A stretch of 64,000 bases of DNA from Streptomyces lavendofoliae (GTDB taxonomy: Bacteria > Actinomycetota > Actinomycetes > Streptomycetales > Streptomycetaceae): NCBI RefSeq assembly GCF_014649735.1, contig NZ_BMTP01000015.1, positions 123,707-187,706 of the forward strand. Reading direction: 5' to 3'. Position 1 is the first letter of the stretch; the number at the start of each line of letters is the position of its first letter. Positions 7,763 to 16,195 of the stretch are shown piece after piece. Made by a program: the position numbers and the translations under genes. The notes below the pieces were generated by a model. It was given only the letters and a program-made list of their open reading frames with translations. It had not been told where the DNA came from and searched no databases.

Positions 7763-9274
7763 TCAGCGCTTGGCGGAGGGCGCCGGCGCCTTGGTGGAAC
7801 CCTTGGCCGGCGCCTTGCTGCGCCACTCGGGGCGGCCGGGCATCTTGGGCGTGTGCTCGCCGTAGAGCCACCCCTTCATGAACGCGGTGAGGTCGCGCCC
7901 CGCCTCCTCGGAGGCGAGCCGGACGAAGTCCTCGGTGCTCGCCGTCCCGTGCGCGTACTGGTCCACCCACCGCCGCTCCAGCCGCTCGAAGGCGGCCTTG
8001 CCGATCTCCTGCCGCAGCGCGTAGAGGACCAGGGCGCTGCCGTCGTAGACGACCGGGCGGAACAGGCTGATCTTCTGGCCCGCCGCGGGCGGCCTGGGCG
8101 CGGCCGGCGGCCCGCCCGCCGCACGCCAGCGGTCGGAGTCGAGGTACGCCTGGCGCATGCGCCGCTCCAGCGGCTGCTTCGCCGTCTCCTCGGCGTACAG
8201 CGCCTCGTACCAGGTGGCGTGTCCTTCGTTGAGCCACAGGTCGGCCCAGCGGCGCGGCGAGACGCTGTTGCCGAACCAGTGGTGGGCCAGCTCGTGCACC
8301 ATGATCGATTCGACGAACCACCTGGGCAGGGCGCCCCGGGTGAACAGCGACCGCTCGAAGAGGGAGAGCGTCTGGGTCTCCAGCTCGAAGCCGGTGTCGG
8401 CGTCGGCGACGAGCACCCCGTACGTCTCGAAGGGGTAGCGCCCGACCTTGCCCTCCATCCATTCCAGGTGGTCGGGGGTCCGCTTCAGCCAGGGCTCCAG
8501 CCGGTCGGCGTCGGCGGACGGCACGACGTCGCGTACGGGCAGGCCGTGCGGGCCCGTGCGGCGGACGACGGTGGAGCGGCCGATCGACACCTGGGCCAGC
8601 TCGGTGGCCATGGGGTGGGAACCGCGGTACATCCAGGTGCGGGTGCCGCCGCTGAGCGCGCGGGCCACCAGCTGCCCGTTGGCGACCACCGTCAGGTCCT
8701 TGGGCGCGGTGACCCGGAAGGTGAAGTACGCCTTGTCGGCGGGGTGGTCGTTGCCGGGGAAGACGCGGTGCGCGGCGTCGGCCTGGTTGGCCATCGCCAG
8801 GCCGTCCCCGGTGCGGACCCAGCCGCCGGTGTTCCGGGGACCGGCCGGGTCGCTGGTGTGCGTGACGGTGACGCGGAACCGCTCCCCCGGCCCGACCGCC
8901 CGCGCGGGCTCGACGACCAGGTCCTCGCCGCTGAGCGCGAACTCCGCGGGGCGGCCGTCCACCTCGACCGCGTGGACGGTGCCGTGGGTGAAGTCCAGGT
9001 TGACGCGGCCCAGCCGGTCGGTCGCCCGCGCGTCGATCTTGGTGAGGGCGTCCATCGGCTTGGTGTTGTCGCCCCGGTAGGTGAGGGCGATGTCGTACGC
9101 GAGGACGTCGTACCCGGGGTTGCCGAGCTGCGGGAAGAGCGGGTCGCCGATGCCCAGCGGCTGCGGCGAGGGGAGCGCGGCGCCGATCAGGCCGGCCGAC
9201 GCCGCCGCCACCAGGGCCACCCGGAGGCGCCGTGAGGTGCGGGCTGTGCGAGGTGCACGCGATGTGAGGGACAT
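7763..9274 (-). CDS. M1-family zinc metallopeptidase, secreted
   Basis: 503 aa. The N-terminus is basic then hydrophobic (about residues 15-38), consistent with a signal peptide ending near ALPSPQPLG. An M1 aminopeptidase N-like domain follows; the zinc site HELAHHWFGN (HExxH starting near residue 324) is followed by the third ligand Glu in LWLNEGHATW. The gluzincin spacing is intact, so activity is expected. The C-terminus ends in a Lys/Pro/Ala-rich tail. The frame is open far upstream of 9274, but the residues there are meaningless, so ATG 9274 is chosen although its ribosome site is weak. It probably removes N-terminal residues from extracellular peptides. Confidence 0.88.
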   Translation of the reverse strand: MSLTSRAPRTARTSRRLRVALVAAASAGLIGAALPSPQPLGIGDPLFPQLGNPGYDVLAYDIALTYRGDNTKPMDALTKIDARATDRLGRVNLDFTHGTVHAVEVDGRPAEFALSGEDLVVEPARAVGPGERFRVTVTHTSDPAGPRNTGGWVRTGDGLAMANQADAAHRVFPGNDHPADKAYFTFRVTAPKDLTVVANGQLVARALSGGTRTWMYRGSHPMATELAQVSIGRSTVVRRTGPHGLPVRDVVPSADADRLEPWLKRTPDHLEWMEGKVGRYPFETYGVLVADADTGFELETQTLSLFERSLFTRGALPRWFVESIMVHELAHHWFGNSVSPRRWADLWLNEGHATWYEALYAEETAKQPLERRMRQAYLDSDRWRAAGGPPAAPRPPAAGQKISLFRPVVYDGSALVLYALRQEIGKAAFERLERRWVDQYAHGTASTEDFVRLASEEAGRDLTAFMKGWLYGEHTPKMPGRPEWRSKAPAKGSTKAPAPSAKR

Positions 9275-9543
9275 GGAGCAACCGCTACCAGCGCGCCGGG
9301 CGCGGACCGCGACGGCGCGCGCCCCGCGCACCCGAACGGGCTCCGCCCCGGGGCCGTGAGGAGGCCGGGGCGCCCCGGCAGCACGCGGGGTGGTGCGGGC
9401 GGAGGGGGCGGGCGCGGGGAGGGCATGCGGCCGGGTGCGGCGCCGGGGGCGCGGACCGGGGCGCGGGGCGCGGGCGGGTGCGGCGACCCGCGGACCGCGA
9501 GGGTCCGGCGGGGTACCGGGCGCGAGGGTCGGCCGGGGGGCGG

Positions 9544-11742
9544 TCAGCCGGCGGCGGGCGCCGGGTGCTGGGCGCGGCTCACGTCGTACACACCGGGTAC
9601 GTCGCGCATGGCGCGCATCAGCGCGGGCAGCTCGGCGGCGTCGGCGAGCTGGAGGGTGTACGTGTGCCGGACGCGCTGCTCGCTGGGCGGTTCCACGGTG
9701 GCCGAGACGATCGCGGCGCCCGCCGTGGCGATCGCCTCGGTGAGGTCGGCGAGCAGCCGGGGCCGCCCGAACGACTCCGCGACCAGGGTGACCCGGCACT
9801 CGGCCGCCTCCCCCCAGCACACCCCGACCGGTACGCGCCCGGCCGCCTCCATGCGCCGCACGGCGGGGCACGCCACGCGGTGGACGGTCACGTTGCCGCC
9901 GCGTACCGGGAAGCCGGTGACCGCGTCGGGCGGTACGGGCGTACAACAGCGGGCCAGCCGCACCTGGGCGCCCGGGAGGTCGGCCACCACGGCGTCGGCG
10001 GCGGCGTCCCGGAGGGCCGGGGGGTCGGCGCACAGGACGGCGGCCGGCGGGCGGGGGGCCGCCGCCGGGACCTTCACGCCCTCGGGGTGCGCGGCCAGCC
10101 AGCCGGTGATGGCGATGCGGGCGGCCGGGGTGCGGGCGTGCTCCAGCCAGTCGGGCGAGGGGCCGGAGGCGGGGTCGTGGGGGACGAGGCATCCCTCGTG
10201 GGCGTCCGACTCCGCGGCCGTCGCGAGGTCGTCCGTCGCCGCGTCCCCCCGGGCGAGCAGCGGCTGCACCGTGTCCCCGTCGTTCAGGACCGTGCCCAGC
10301 GTCGCGAGGCGGCCGTTGACGCGGGCGCCGACGCAGGTGTGGGCCGCCTCTCCGTACTGGGCGTACGCGGCGTCCACGCACGTCGCGCCGGCCGGCAGCG
10401 CGAGGGTGCCGCCGTCGGGGCGGAAGACGGTGATCTCGCCGTCCTGGGCCAGGTCGGCGCGGAGCGAGGTCCAGAAGGTGTCCGGGTCGGGGGTCGACCG
10501 CTGCCAGGCGAGCAGCCGGGAGAGCCAGCCGGGCCGGGTGGGGTCGCTGCGTTCGCCGTCCTCCCCCACGGGGTCTGTGCCCTCCGCGGGCGCGGCGTAC
10601 GGGTTGCCCAGGGCGACGACGCCCGCTTCGGCGACCTTGTGCATCTGGTGCGTACGGATGAGGACTTCTGCGACGGCTCCGTCCGGTGCGGCGACGGCCG
10701 TGTGGAGCGACTGGTAGAGGTTGAACTTGGGCGCCGCGATGAAGTCCTTGAACTCGGAGATGACCGGGGTGAAGCAGGTGTGCAGCTCGCCGAGCACCCC
10801 GTAGCAGTCGGCGTCGTCGGCGACCAGGACGAGCAGCCGCCCGAAGTCGGTGCCGCGCAGTTCGCCGCGCTTGAGCCGGACGCGGTGCACCGAGACGAAG
10901 TGGCGTGGCCGTACCAGCACTTCGGCCGGGATCCGGGCCTCCCTGAGCACGGCGCGGACGTCGTCGGCGATGGCGGCCAGCGCGTCCCCGGCGGTGGCGT
11001 TCCCGGCGATGAGGGCGCGGGTGTTCTCGTACTCCGCGGGGTGGAGGATGGCGAAGACCAGGTCCTCCAGTTCCGTCTTGAGGGCCTGGACGCCGAGCCG
11101 TTCGGCCAGCGGGATGAGGACGTCGCGGGTCACCTTGGCGATGCGCACCTGTTTCTCGGGGCGCATCACGCCGAGGGTCCGCATGTTGTGCAGCCGGTCG
11201 GCGAGCTTGATGGACATGACGCGGACGTCGTTGCCGGTGGCGACGAGCATCTTGCGGAAGGTCTCCGGCTCGGCGGCTGCCCCGTAGTCGACCTTCTCCA
11301 GTTTGGTCACGCCGTCGACGAGGTAGCAGACCTCCTCGCCGAACTCCTCCCGCACCTGATCGAGGGTCACGTCCGTGTCCTCGACGGTGTCGTGGAGGAG
11401 GGAGGCGGTCAAGGTGGTGGTCTCGGCGCCCAGTTCGGCGAGGATCAGGGTGACGGCGAGCGGGTGGGTGATGTAGGGCTCGCCGCTCTTGCGGAACTGG
11501 CCCCGGTGCGAGGACTCGGCGAGCACGTAGGCCCGGTGCAGCACGGCCAGGTCGGCGTCCGGATGGTGGGCGCGGTGGGCCTCGGCGACGTGGCTGATGG
11601 CGTCGGGCAGCCGGTCACGGGTGCCGGGACCGAGCAGTGCGGCGCGGCCGAGCCTCCGGAGGTCGATCCTCGGGCGGCCGCGCCGACGGCCGGGCGCTGG
11701 GTTCGTGGCCTCTGCACTCAGGTTGGTGGCCTCTGCGCTCAT
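9544..11742 (-). CDS. rshA: RelA/SpoT-family (p)ppGpp hydrolase/synthetase RshA
   Basis: 732 aa. An HD hydrolase domain comes first with all metal-binding elements visible: YITHPLAV, LLHDTVEDT and KLADRLHNMRT. The synthetase-like domain follows (FKDFIAAPKFNLYQSLHTAV, EVLIRTHQMH), then a TGS domain and a C-terminal ACT-like region. The nucleotide-binding loop normally written GRPKHxYSIYRK reads VRPRHFVSVHRVRL, so the usual lysine is arginine; hydrolase activity looks safer to predict than synthesis. The ATG at 11742 is preceded by GGAGGTG at good spacing. The first residues show an imperfect duplication (SAEATN twice). This is the second Rsh protein of streptomycetes, distinct from RelA, and it acts on the stringent alarmone. 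Confidence 0.9.
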   Translation of the reverse strand: MSAEATNLSAEATNPAPGRRRGRPRIDLRRLGRAALLGPGTRDRLPDAISHVAEAHRAHHPDADLAVLHRAYVLAESSHRGQFRKSGEPYITHPLAVTLILAELGAETTTLTASLLHDTVEDTDVTLDQVREEFGEEVCYLVDGVTKLEKVDYGAAAEPETFRKMLVATGNDVRVMSIKLADRLHNMRTLGVMRPEKQVRIAKVTRDVLIPLAERLGVQALKTELEDLVFAILHPAEYENTRALIAGNATAGDALAAIADDVRAVLREARIPAEVLVRPRHFVSVHRVRLKRGELRGTDFGRLLVLVADDADCYGVLGELHTCFTPVISEFKDFIAAPKFNLYQSLHTAVAAPDGAVAEVLIRTHQMHKVAEAGVVALGNPYAAPAEGTDPVGEDGERSDPTRPGWLSRLLAWQRSTPDPDTFWTSLRADLAQDGEITVFRPDGGTLALPAGATCVDAAYAQYGEAAHTCVGARVNGRLATLGTVLNDGDTVQPLLARGDAATDDLATAAESDAHEGCLVPHDPASGPSPDWLEHARTPAARIAITGWLAAHPEGVKVPAAAPRPPAAVLCADPPALRDAAADAVVADLPGAQVRLARCCTPVPPDAVTGFPVRGGNVTVHRVACPAVRRMEAAGRVPVGVCWGEAAECRVTLVAESFGRPRLLADLTEAIATAGAAIVSATVEPPSEQRVRHTYTLQLADAAELPALMRAMRDVPGVYDVSRAQHPAPAAG

Positions 11743-12025
11743 GGGCACCTCCGACGGCGTCGACCGGCGGTGGGGCGGGCAGGCGTGCCCGCCGGGCCGG
11801 TGCTTGATGCTACCGAGCCCACCACGTAGTGCTGACCCGCTCTCGCTCAGCGTGAACCGGATCACCCATTCGAGCGAAGGTCGCGCGGAGGTCTCCCGGT
11901 CGCCGCCGGCGCGCGGGGCGGACCGCCGGCCGCCTCGGCGCACGAGGGTCCGCCGGGCACGTCAGGCGCCCGGACGGAGGGCCGCCGGGCACGTCAGGGG
12001 TACGGAGGGGGTCCCGCCGGTCGCG

Positions 12026-12913
12026 TCAGGCGCGCGCGGAGGTGAGCCAGGCAGGGTCGATACGGCCTTCGGCGACGATGACGGCGGGGCCGGTCATCTC
12101 GATCTCGCCGTCGGGGCGCTCGGTGATCACGAGCGTCCCGCCGAGGACGTCCACGGTGTACGTGACCGGGGTTCCCGTCGCGGCCGGATCGGCGCCGTCG
12201 CGGCGGGCCGCGGCGACGGCCACGGCGCACGCGCCCGTGCCGCACGAGCGGGTCTCGGCCGCCCCGCGCTCGTGGACGCGCATGGCCACGTGCCGGGGGC
12301 CCCGGTCGGCGACGAACTCGATGTTGACCCCGTCGGGATAGACGCGGGCGGGCGAGTAGGGCGGCTCGGTGAACAGGTCGCCGGCGTGGTCGAGGTCCTC
12401 GACGAACGCCACCGCGTGGGGGTTGCCCATGTTCACGTTGCGCGCGGGCCAGCTGCGGTCGCCGACCGTGACCGTGACGCCGTCCTCGGGGAGCCGGGCC
12501 CGGCCCATGGAGACGGTGACGTCGCCGTTCTTGGCGAGGTGCACCCGCTTGACGCCGCCGCGTGTCGCGACGGCGACGTCACCCTCGGTGGTGTGCCCCG
12601 CGTGCTGGAGGTAACGGGCGAAGACCCGCACGCCGTTGCCGCACATCTCGGCGACCGAGCCGTCGGCGTTGCGGTAGTCCATGAACCATTCGGCCTCGCC
12701 GGCCATGTCCCGCGCCTCGGGGTGGGCGGCGGACCGGACGACGTGGAGCACGCCGTCGCCGCCGATACCGGCCCGGCGGTCGCAGAGGCGGGCCACGACG
12801 TCGGCGGGCAGGTCGACGGCGTTGTCCGGGTCGGGCACGATCACGAAGTCGTTCTCGGTGCCGTGTCCCTTGAGGAAGGCGACGGGCGCGCTGGTCACGG
12901 GTTCGGTGGTCAC
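12026..12913 (-). CDS. dapF: Diaminopimelate epimerase
   Basis: 295 aa. Converts LL- to meso-diaminopimelate in lysine and peptidoglycan synthesis, in the cytoplasm. The two catalytic cysteines are in their expected motifs: Cys91 in AEMCGNGVR and Cys224 in SCGTGACA. The N-terminal GHGTENDFV signature and the NMGNPHAV loop are also present. The length matches the family. The start is GTG. The gene is in the usual Streptomyces position between miaA and rshA. Confidence 0.96.
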   Translation of the reverse strand: MTTEPVTSAPVAFLKGHGTENDFVIVPDPDNAVDLPADVVARLCDRRAGIGGDGVLHVVRSAAHPEARDMAGEAEWFMDYRNADGSVAEMCGNGVRVFARYLQHAGHTTEGDVAVATRGGVKRVHLAKNGDVTVSMGRARLPEDGVTVTVGDRSWPARNVNMGNPHAVAFVEDLDHAGDLFTEPPYSPARVYPDGVNIEFVADRGPRHVAMRVHERGAAETRSCGTGACAVAVAAARRDGADPAATGTPVTYTVDVLGGTLVITERPDGEIEMTGPAVIVAEGRIDPAWLTSARA

Positions 12914-13055
12914 GGGATCAATCGTACGGGCGGGCCAGGACCCCCGGCCGTCCGGTCCACCGCCCGGCCGGTCCCCCGGACGCGGGGCGCCGGCGGTACG
13001 GCGCGCCGGTGGAGTGTGCGAAGCGGCGGAGTCCGCGACCCGGCGGAGCCCGGAC

Positions 13056-13529
13056 TCAGCGGAGGCGGGCGACGCGCCAGACCGCCAGGACGACCGGGAC
13101 GGCGACGCCGACGACGTACAGCGCGATCACGCGCCAGTCGGGACGCTCGCCGGAGCCGCGGGCGGGCAGGCCGGGCCAGGTGTAACCGACGCGGCGGGCG
13201 GCCATCATGCCCCACCCGGCGGCGCAGCCGCACAGCAGCAGACCGAGCATGGCGAGGACCGCGCCACCGTCGCCCGAGCCGAAGGCGAGCGGGAAGCCGA
13301 ACATCAGCGAGCCGATCACGGCGAGCCCGACGATGGGGGCGAGCTGCCAGATGCGCAGCTTGCGCTGCGGGCGCAGTTCGACCTCGACCTCGTCGGGGGC
13401 GATCTCGGGGGTCCCGTCCTCGTTGAGGTCGGGACCGTCCGGGCTCAGGCCCGGTGCGTCACTGGCCACCTGTGGCTCGTCCGGTGCTTCCTGCTGTTCT
13501 CTGTCGCGAGGGCCGGCCTCCATCGCCAC
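13056..13529 (-). CDS. Small integral membrane protein, unknown function
   Basis: About 157 aa from GTG 13529, which has GGGGAGG 4-5 nt upstream; ATG 13523 is an alternative, and the open frame extends to 13580. An acidic, Pro/Asp-rich N-terminal half (to about residue 52) is followed by three probable membrane segments: IWQLAPIVGLAVIGSLMFGF, the GAVLAMLGLLLCGCAAGWGM stretch, and VIALYVVGVAVPVVLAVW near the C-terminus. I do not recognise a characterised family. It lies between dapF and miaA on the same strand, where Streptomyces genomes usually have a hypothetical membrane protein. Confidence 0.75.
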   Translation of the reverse strand: MAMEAGPRDREQQEAPDEPQVASDAPGLSPDGPDLNEDGTPEIAPDEVEVELRPQRKLRIWQLAPIVGLAVIGSLMFGFPLAFGSGDGGAVLAMLGLLLCGCAAGWGMMAARRVGYTWPGLPARGSGERPDWRVIALYVVGVAVPVVLAVWRVARLR

Positions 13530-13630
13530 GCGCCCTCCCCACTCGGATTCCACTGGTCGATCGATGCTCGATGATGGCACGCCCCCGACCGCCGGAATGA
13601 CGGGCAGGGCGTCCCGATGCCATCACGTGA

Positions 13631-14569
13631 TCAGGCTGTAACCGCTCGTTCGACCAACGCCAGTGCCTTTCGCGGAAGTTCCGCGCGGTCGGCGGCGGCA
13701 CCGCTCAGCCAGTGGACGCGTGGATCGCGCCGGAACCAGGAGTCCTGGCGGCGCGCGAAGCGCTTGGTGGCGCGCACGGTCTCGGCGCGCGCCTCCTCCT
13801 CGGTGCACTCGCCCGCGAGGGCGGCGAGGACCTGCTGGTAGCCCAGCGCCCGGGCGGCGGTACGGCCCTCCCTCAGCCCGCGCGCCTCCAGGGCCCGGAC
13901 CTCGTCGACGAGTCCGGCCTCCCACATGCGGTCCACGCGCGTGGTGATCCGCTCGTCGAGTTCGGGACGGGCGACGTCCACGCCGATCTGGACGGTGTCG
14001 TAGACCGAGTCGTGGCCGGGGAGGTTGGCGGTGAAGGGCCTTCCCGTGATCTCGATGACCTCCAGGGCCCGCACGATCCGGCGCCCGTTGCTGGGCAGGA
14101 TGGCGCGCGCGGCCTCGGGGTCTGCGGCCGCGAGGCGGTCGTGCAGGACGCCGGAGCCCCGCTCGTCGAGTTCGGCCTCCAGCCGCGCGCGGACGTCCGG
14201 GTCGGTGCCGGGGAACTCCAGGGCGTCGAGGGCGCCGCGTACGTAGAGCCCGGAACCGCCGACGAGGACGGGGGTGCGGCCGGCGGCGAGCAGCCGGTCG
14301 ATCTCCGCGCGGGCCAGCCTCTGGTATTCGGCGACGCTGGCGGCCTCGGTGACGTCCCAGATGTCCATGAGGTGGTGCGGGACGCCGCCGCGTTCCTCGG
14401 GCGTCAGTTTGGCGGTGCCGATGTCCATCCCCCGGTAGAGCTGCATGGAGTCGGCGTTGACGACTTCGCCGCCCAGCTGCTGGGCGAGGTGGACGCCCAG
14501 ATCGGACTTTCCGGCCGCCGTGGGGCCGACGACGGCGATGACCCGCGGGGCGGGAGCTGCACTTCTCAC
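13631..14569 (-). CDS. miaA: tRNA dimethylallyltransferase
   Basis: 312 aa. Transfers the dimethylallyl group to N6 of A37 in tRNAs reading codons that begin with U; MiaB, encoded 1.6 kb away, then methylthiolates the product. The P-loop GPTAAGKS is at residues 15-22, followed by NADSMQLYRGMDIGTAKL, DIWDVTEAASVAEYQ and GGSGLYVRGALD, all characteristic. The usual zinc-less bacterial form is seen. The start is GTG 14569; no in-frame ATG is nearby and the ribosome site (GGGAC) is modest. Confidence 0.95.
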   Translation of the reverse strand: MRSAAPAPRVIAVVGPTAAGKSDLGVHLAQQLGGEVVNADSMQLYRGMDIGTAKLTPEERGGVPHHLMDIWDVTEAASVAEYQRLARAEIDRLLAAGRTPVLVGGSGLYVRGALDALEFPGTDPDVRARLEAELDERGSGVLHDRLAAADPEAARAILPSNGRRIVRALEVIEITGRPFTANLPGHDSVYDTVQIGVDVARPELDERITTRVDRMWEAGLVDEVRALEARGLREGRTAARALGYQQVLAALAGECTEEEARAETVRATKRFARRQDSWFRRDPRVHWLSGAAADRAELPRKALALVERAVTA

Positions 14570-14751
14570 CGTCCCAGTCTCGCAAACCTCGGGGCAGGTC
14601 CCCGAACGAGTTACGTGACGGCACGACATCGGCCTCGTTGCCTGTTGCGAGGTTCCGACCGCCGGTTTACGGACCGGCTCCACCGGGCGACGCAATGGGA
14701 CGCTCCGGACGGCGCGGAATTTCGCCCACACGAGTACGCTATGGAGTAGAT

Positions 14752-14988
14752 ATGGGCGTTTTTGCACGGTTTCGTCGGCGTAAGGAGACGGTCGATGCCG
14801 CGCCCCAGGAGGAGGCGGCCGTGACGTCGGCCGACGACTCGGCGGAGGGCGCGGAGAAGGCCGCCGAGGCGTCGGGCGCGACGGACACGGAACCGGAGGC
14901 CGCGGCCGCGGAGGGTGTGGAGATCCCGAAGCAGCAGTCGGCCGAGGAGGCGGCGGACAACGAGGCCGGCGAGAGCGCCCGTAAGTAG
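14752..14988 (+). CDS. Small acidic protein, first gene of the antitoxin-like pair
   Basis: 78 aa, starting MGVFARFRRRKETVD and then almost entirely Ala/Glu/Asp/Ser. The basic head and long acidic tail suggest an intrinsically disordered protein. GGAG lies 5 nt before the ATG, and TACGCT just upstream could be a -10. It is 36 nt before the MT0933-type gene and probably co-transcribed with it. I recognise no domain. It is transcribed divergently from miaA. Confidence 0.75.
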   Translation: MGVFARFRRRKETVDAAPQEEAAVTSADDSAEGAEKAAEASGATDTEPEAAAAEGVEIPKQQSAEEAADNEAGESARK

Positions 14989-15024
14989 GATCCTTACGAC
15001 GGTTACCCCGAGGGAAGGTGCCCC

Positions 15025-15285
15025 ATGGGCTTCCTGGATTCGTTGAAGGCCAAGCTCGGTCCTGCCAAGGAGAAGGTTTCCGATCTCGCGCAGCAGCACG
15101 AGAGCAAGATCGACCACGGCCTGGAGAAGGCCGCCAGGATGGTCGACCAGAAGACCAAGGGCAAGTACAGCGACAAGATCCAGTCGGGTACGGGCAAGGC
15201 GAGGAACGCCGTTGGCCGGATCGCCCACAAGGACGAGGGCGAGGGCGGCATGCCGCCGGCGCCGCCGGCACCCCCCGTCTCCTGA
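15025..15285 (+). CDS. MT0933-like antitoxin-family protein
   Basis: 86 aa: MGFLDSLKAKLGPAKEKVSD, then a helical, Lys-rich stretch with AARMVDQKTKGKYSDKI, and a Pro-rich tail (GGMPPAPPAPPVS). The repeated DKxxxKYSDKIQSGTGKA-type pattern is that of the MT0933/Rv0909 antitoxin family (PF14013). GGAAGG precedes the ATG at proper spacing. A strong terminator follows. No toxin gene is adjacent: the flanking genes are the small acidic protein and a LigB-like enzyme on the other strand. Its role as an antitoxin is therefore unproven here; in actinomycetes many family members are orphan. Confidence 0.85.
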   Translation: MGFLDSLKAKLGPAKEKVSDLAQQHESKIDHGLEKAARMVDQKTKGKYSDKIQSGTGKARNAVGRIAHKDEGEGGMPPAPPAPPVS

Positions 15286-15332
15286 CCTCGTACCGCTGGT
15301 ACCGCCTGCCACGGCACGGCGGCACGGCATGA

Positions 15333-15374
15333 CGGACGGCCGCGGAGCACCTCATCGTGCTCCGCGGCCGTCCG
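15333..15374. terminator. Bidirectional terminator after the antitoxin-like gene
   Basis: Perfect 18-bp stem, CGGACGGCCGCGGAGCAC (15333-15350) against 15357-15374, with a 6-nt CTCATC loop. It separates convergent genes. Confidence 0.9.
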
Positions 15375-15432
15375 CCGTCTCAGGGGGCCTGCGCGGCGCC
15401 CGTACGGGGCTCGGCCCCGGACGCCGGGCGGG

Positions 15433-16143
15433 TCAGGACCAGGCCGCGACGAAGTAACCGACGCCGTAGGGGGCGTCCTCGTACAGCAGACGGCCTTCCA
15501 GGCCGGCGCCCTCGGCGGCGGCGGCCAGGACCTGCCAGGGCGCGCGGCCGGCCGCCTTCAGCTCGTACGCGAGGTGCTCGTCCAGCGCCGCGAGGGCGCC
15601 CGTGTCCGCCGCGCCCAGCGCCCGGGCGGCCCGCTCGTCGAAGGGGGCGGCCCGGTCGTCGAGGTAACCCGGCGCCTTGAGACTGCGGCACGCGCTGCCG
15701 TCGCCCAGCACCAGCAGGGCGACGCGGCCGGCCCGTGCGGCCAGCTCGCGGCCGGCCACGGCGCACCGCTCGGGCGCGAGCCGCTCGCCCACGGCCAGGC
15801 CCTCGACCGGGGCGCCGGCCCAGCGGGCGCGCTCCAGCAGCCAGGCGCCCACGGCGAGGGGCGCGGGCAAGGGGCGGTCGTCCCCGCCGGGCCCCGCGCC
15901 CAGGCGGACGTCCAGCCCGACGCCGAAGCCCCGGAAGCCCCCCACCGCTCCCGCCGGGTACCGCTCCGGCGCCTCCTCCGCTCCCGGGCCGACCACGACC
16001 AGCAGGTCCGGCCGAGAGGCGGCGAGGACCGCGAGCGCGTCGGAGCACGCCGTGCGCGCGCCGTCGAGCTCGGGCGCTGCCCCGGCGGCGACGTCGGGGA
16101 CCAGGAGCGGCGGGCAGGGGCAGACGGCGGCGGCGACAAGCAT
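15433..16143 (-). CDS. Class III extradiol dioxygenase LigB-like domain protein
   Basis: 236 aa. The N-terminus MLVAAAVCPCPPLLVPDVAA and the LLVVVGPG and VALLVLGDGSACRSLKAPGY segments match the actinobacterial LigB-like/class III dioxygenase-subunit family found beside miaB. In true extradiol dioxygenases the segment is CPHPP with a metal-binding His; here it reads CPCPP, so the catalytic metal site may be altered or absent. The C-terminal GRAPWQVLAAAAEG and GVGYFVAAW motifs are conserved in the family as I remember it. The function is not known. It lies just downstream of miaB on the same strand, with a gap of about 50 nt. Confidence 0.75.
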   Translation of the reverse strand: MLVAAAVCPCPPLLVPDVAAGAAPELDGARTACSDALAVLAASRPDLLVVVGPGAEEAPERYPAGAVGGFRGFGVGLDVRLGAGPGGDDRPLPAPLAVGAWLLERARWAGAPVEGLAVGERLAPERCAVAGRELAARAGRVALLVLGDGSACRSLKAPGYLDDRAAPFDERAARALGAADTGALAALDEHLAYELKAAGRAPWQVLAAAAEGAGLEGRLLYEDAPYGVGYFVAAWS

Positions 16144-16195
16144 GATCCGCAGCGTAGCCGGTGGGAGCCCCGGCTCAGGGGGAAGCCCTCGCGGG

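Noticed and set aside
14752..15285. A classical toxin-antitoxin pair
   Set aside because: The partner gene is a short acidic protein without any nuclease, kinase or gyrase-poison signature; no toxin is adjacent.
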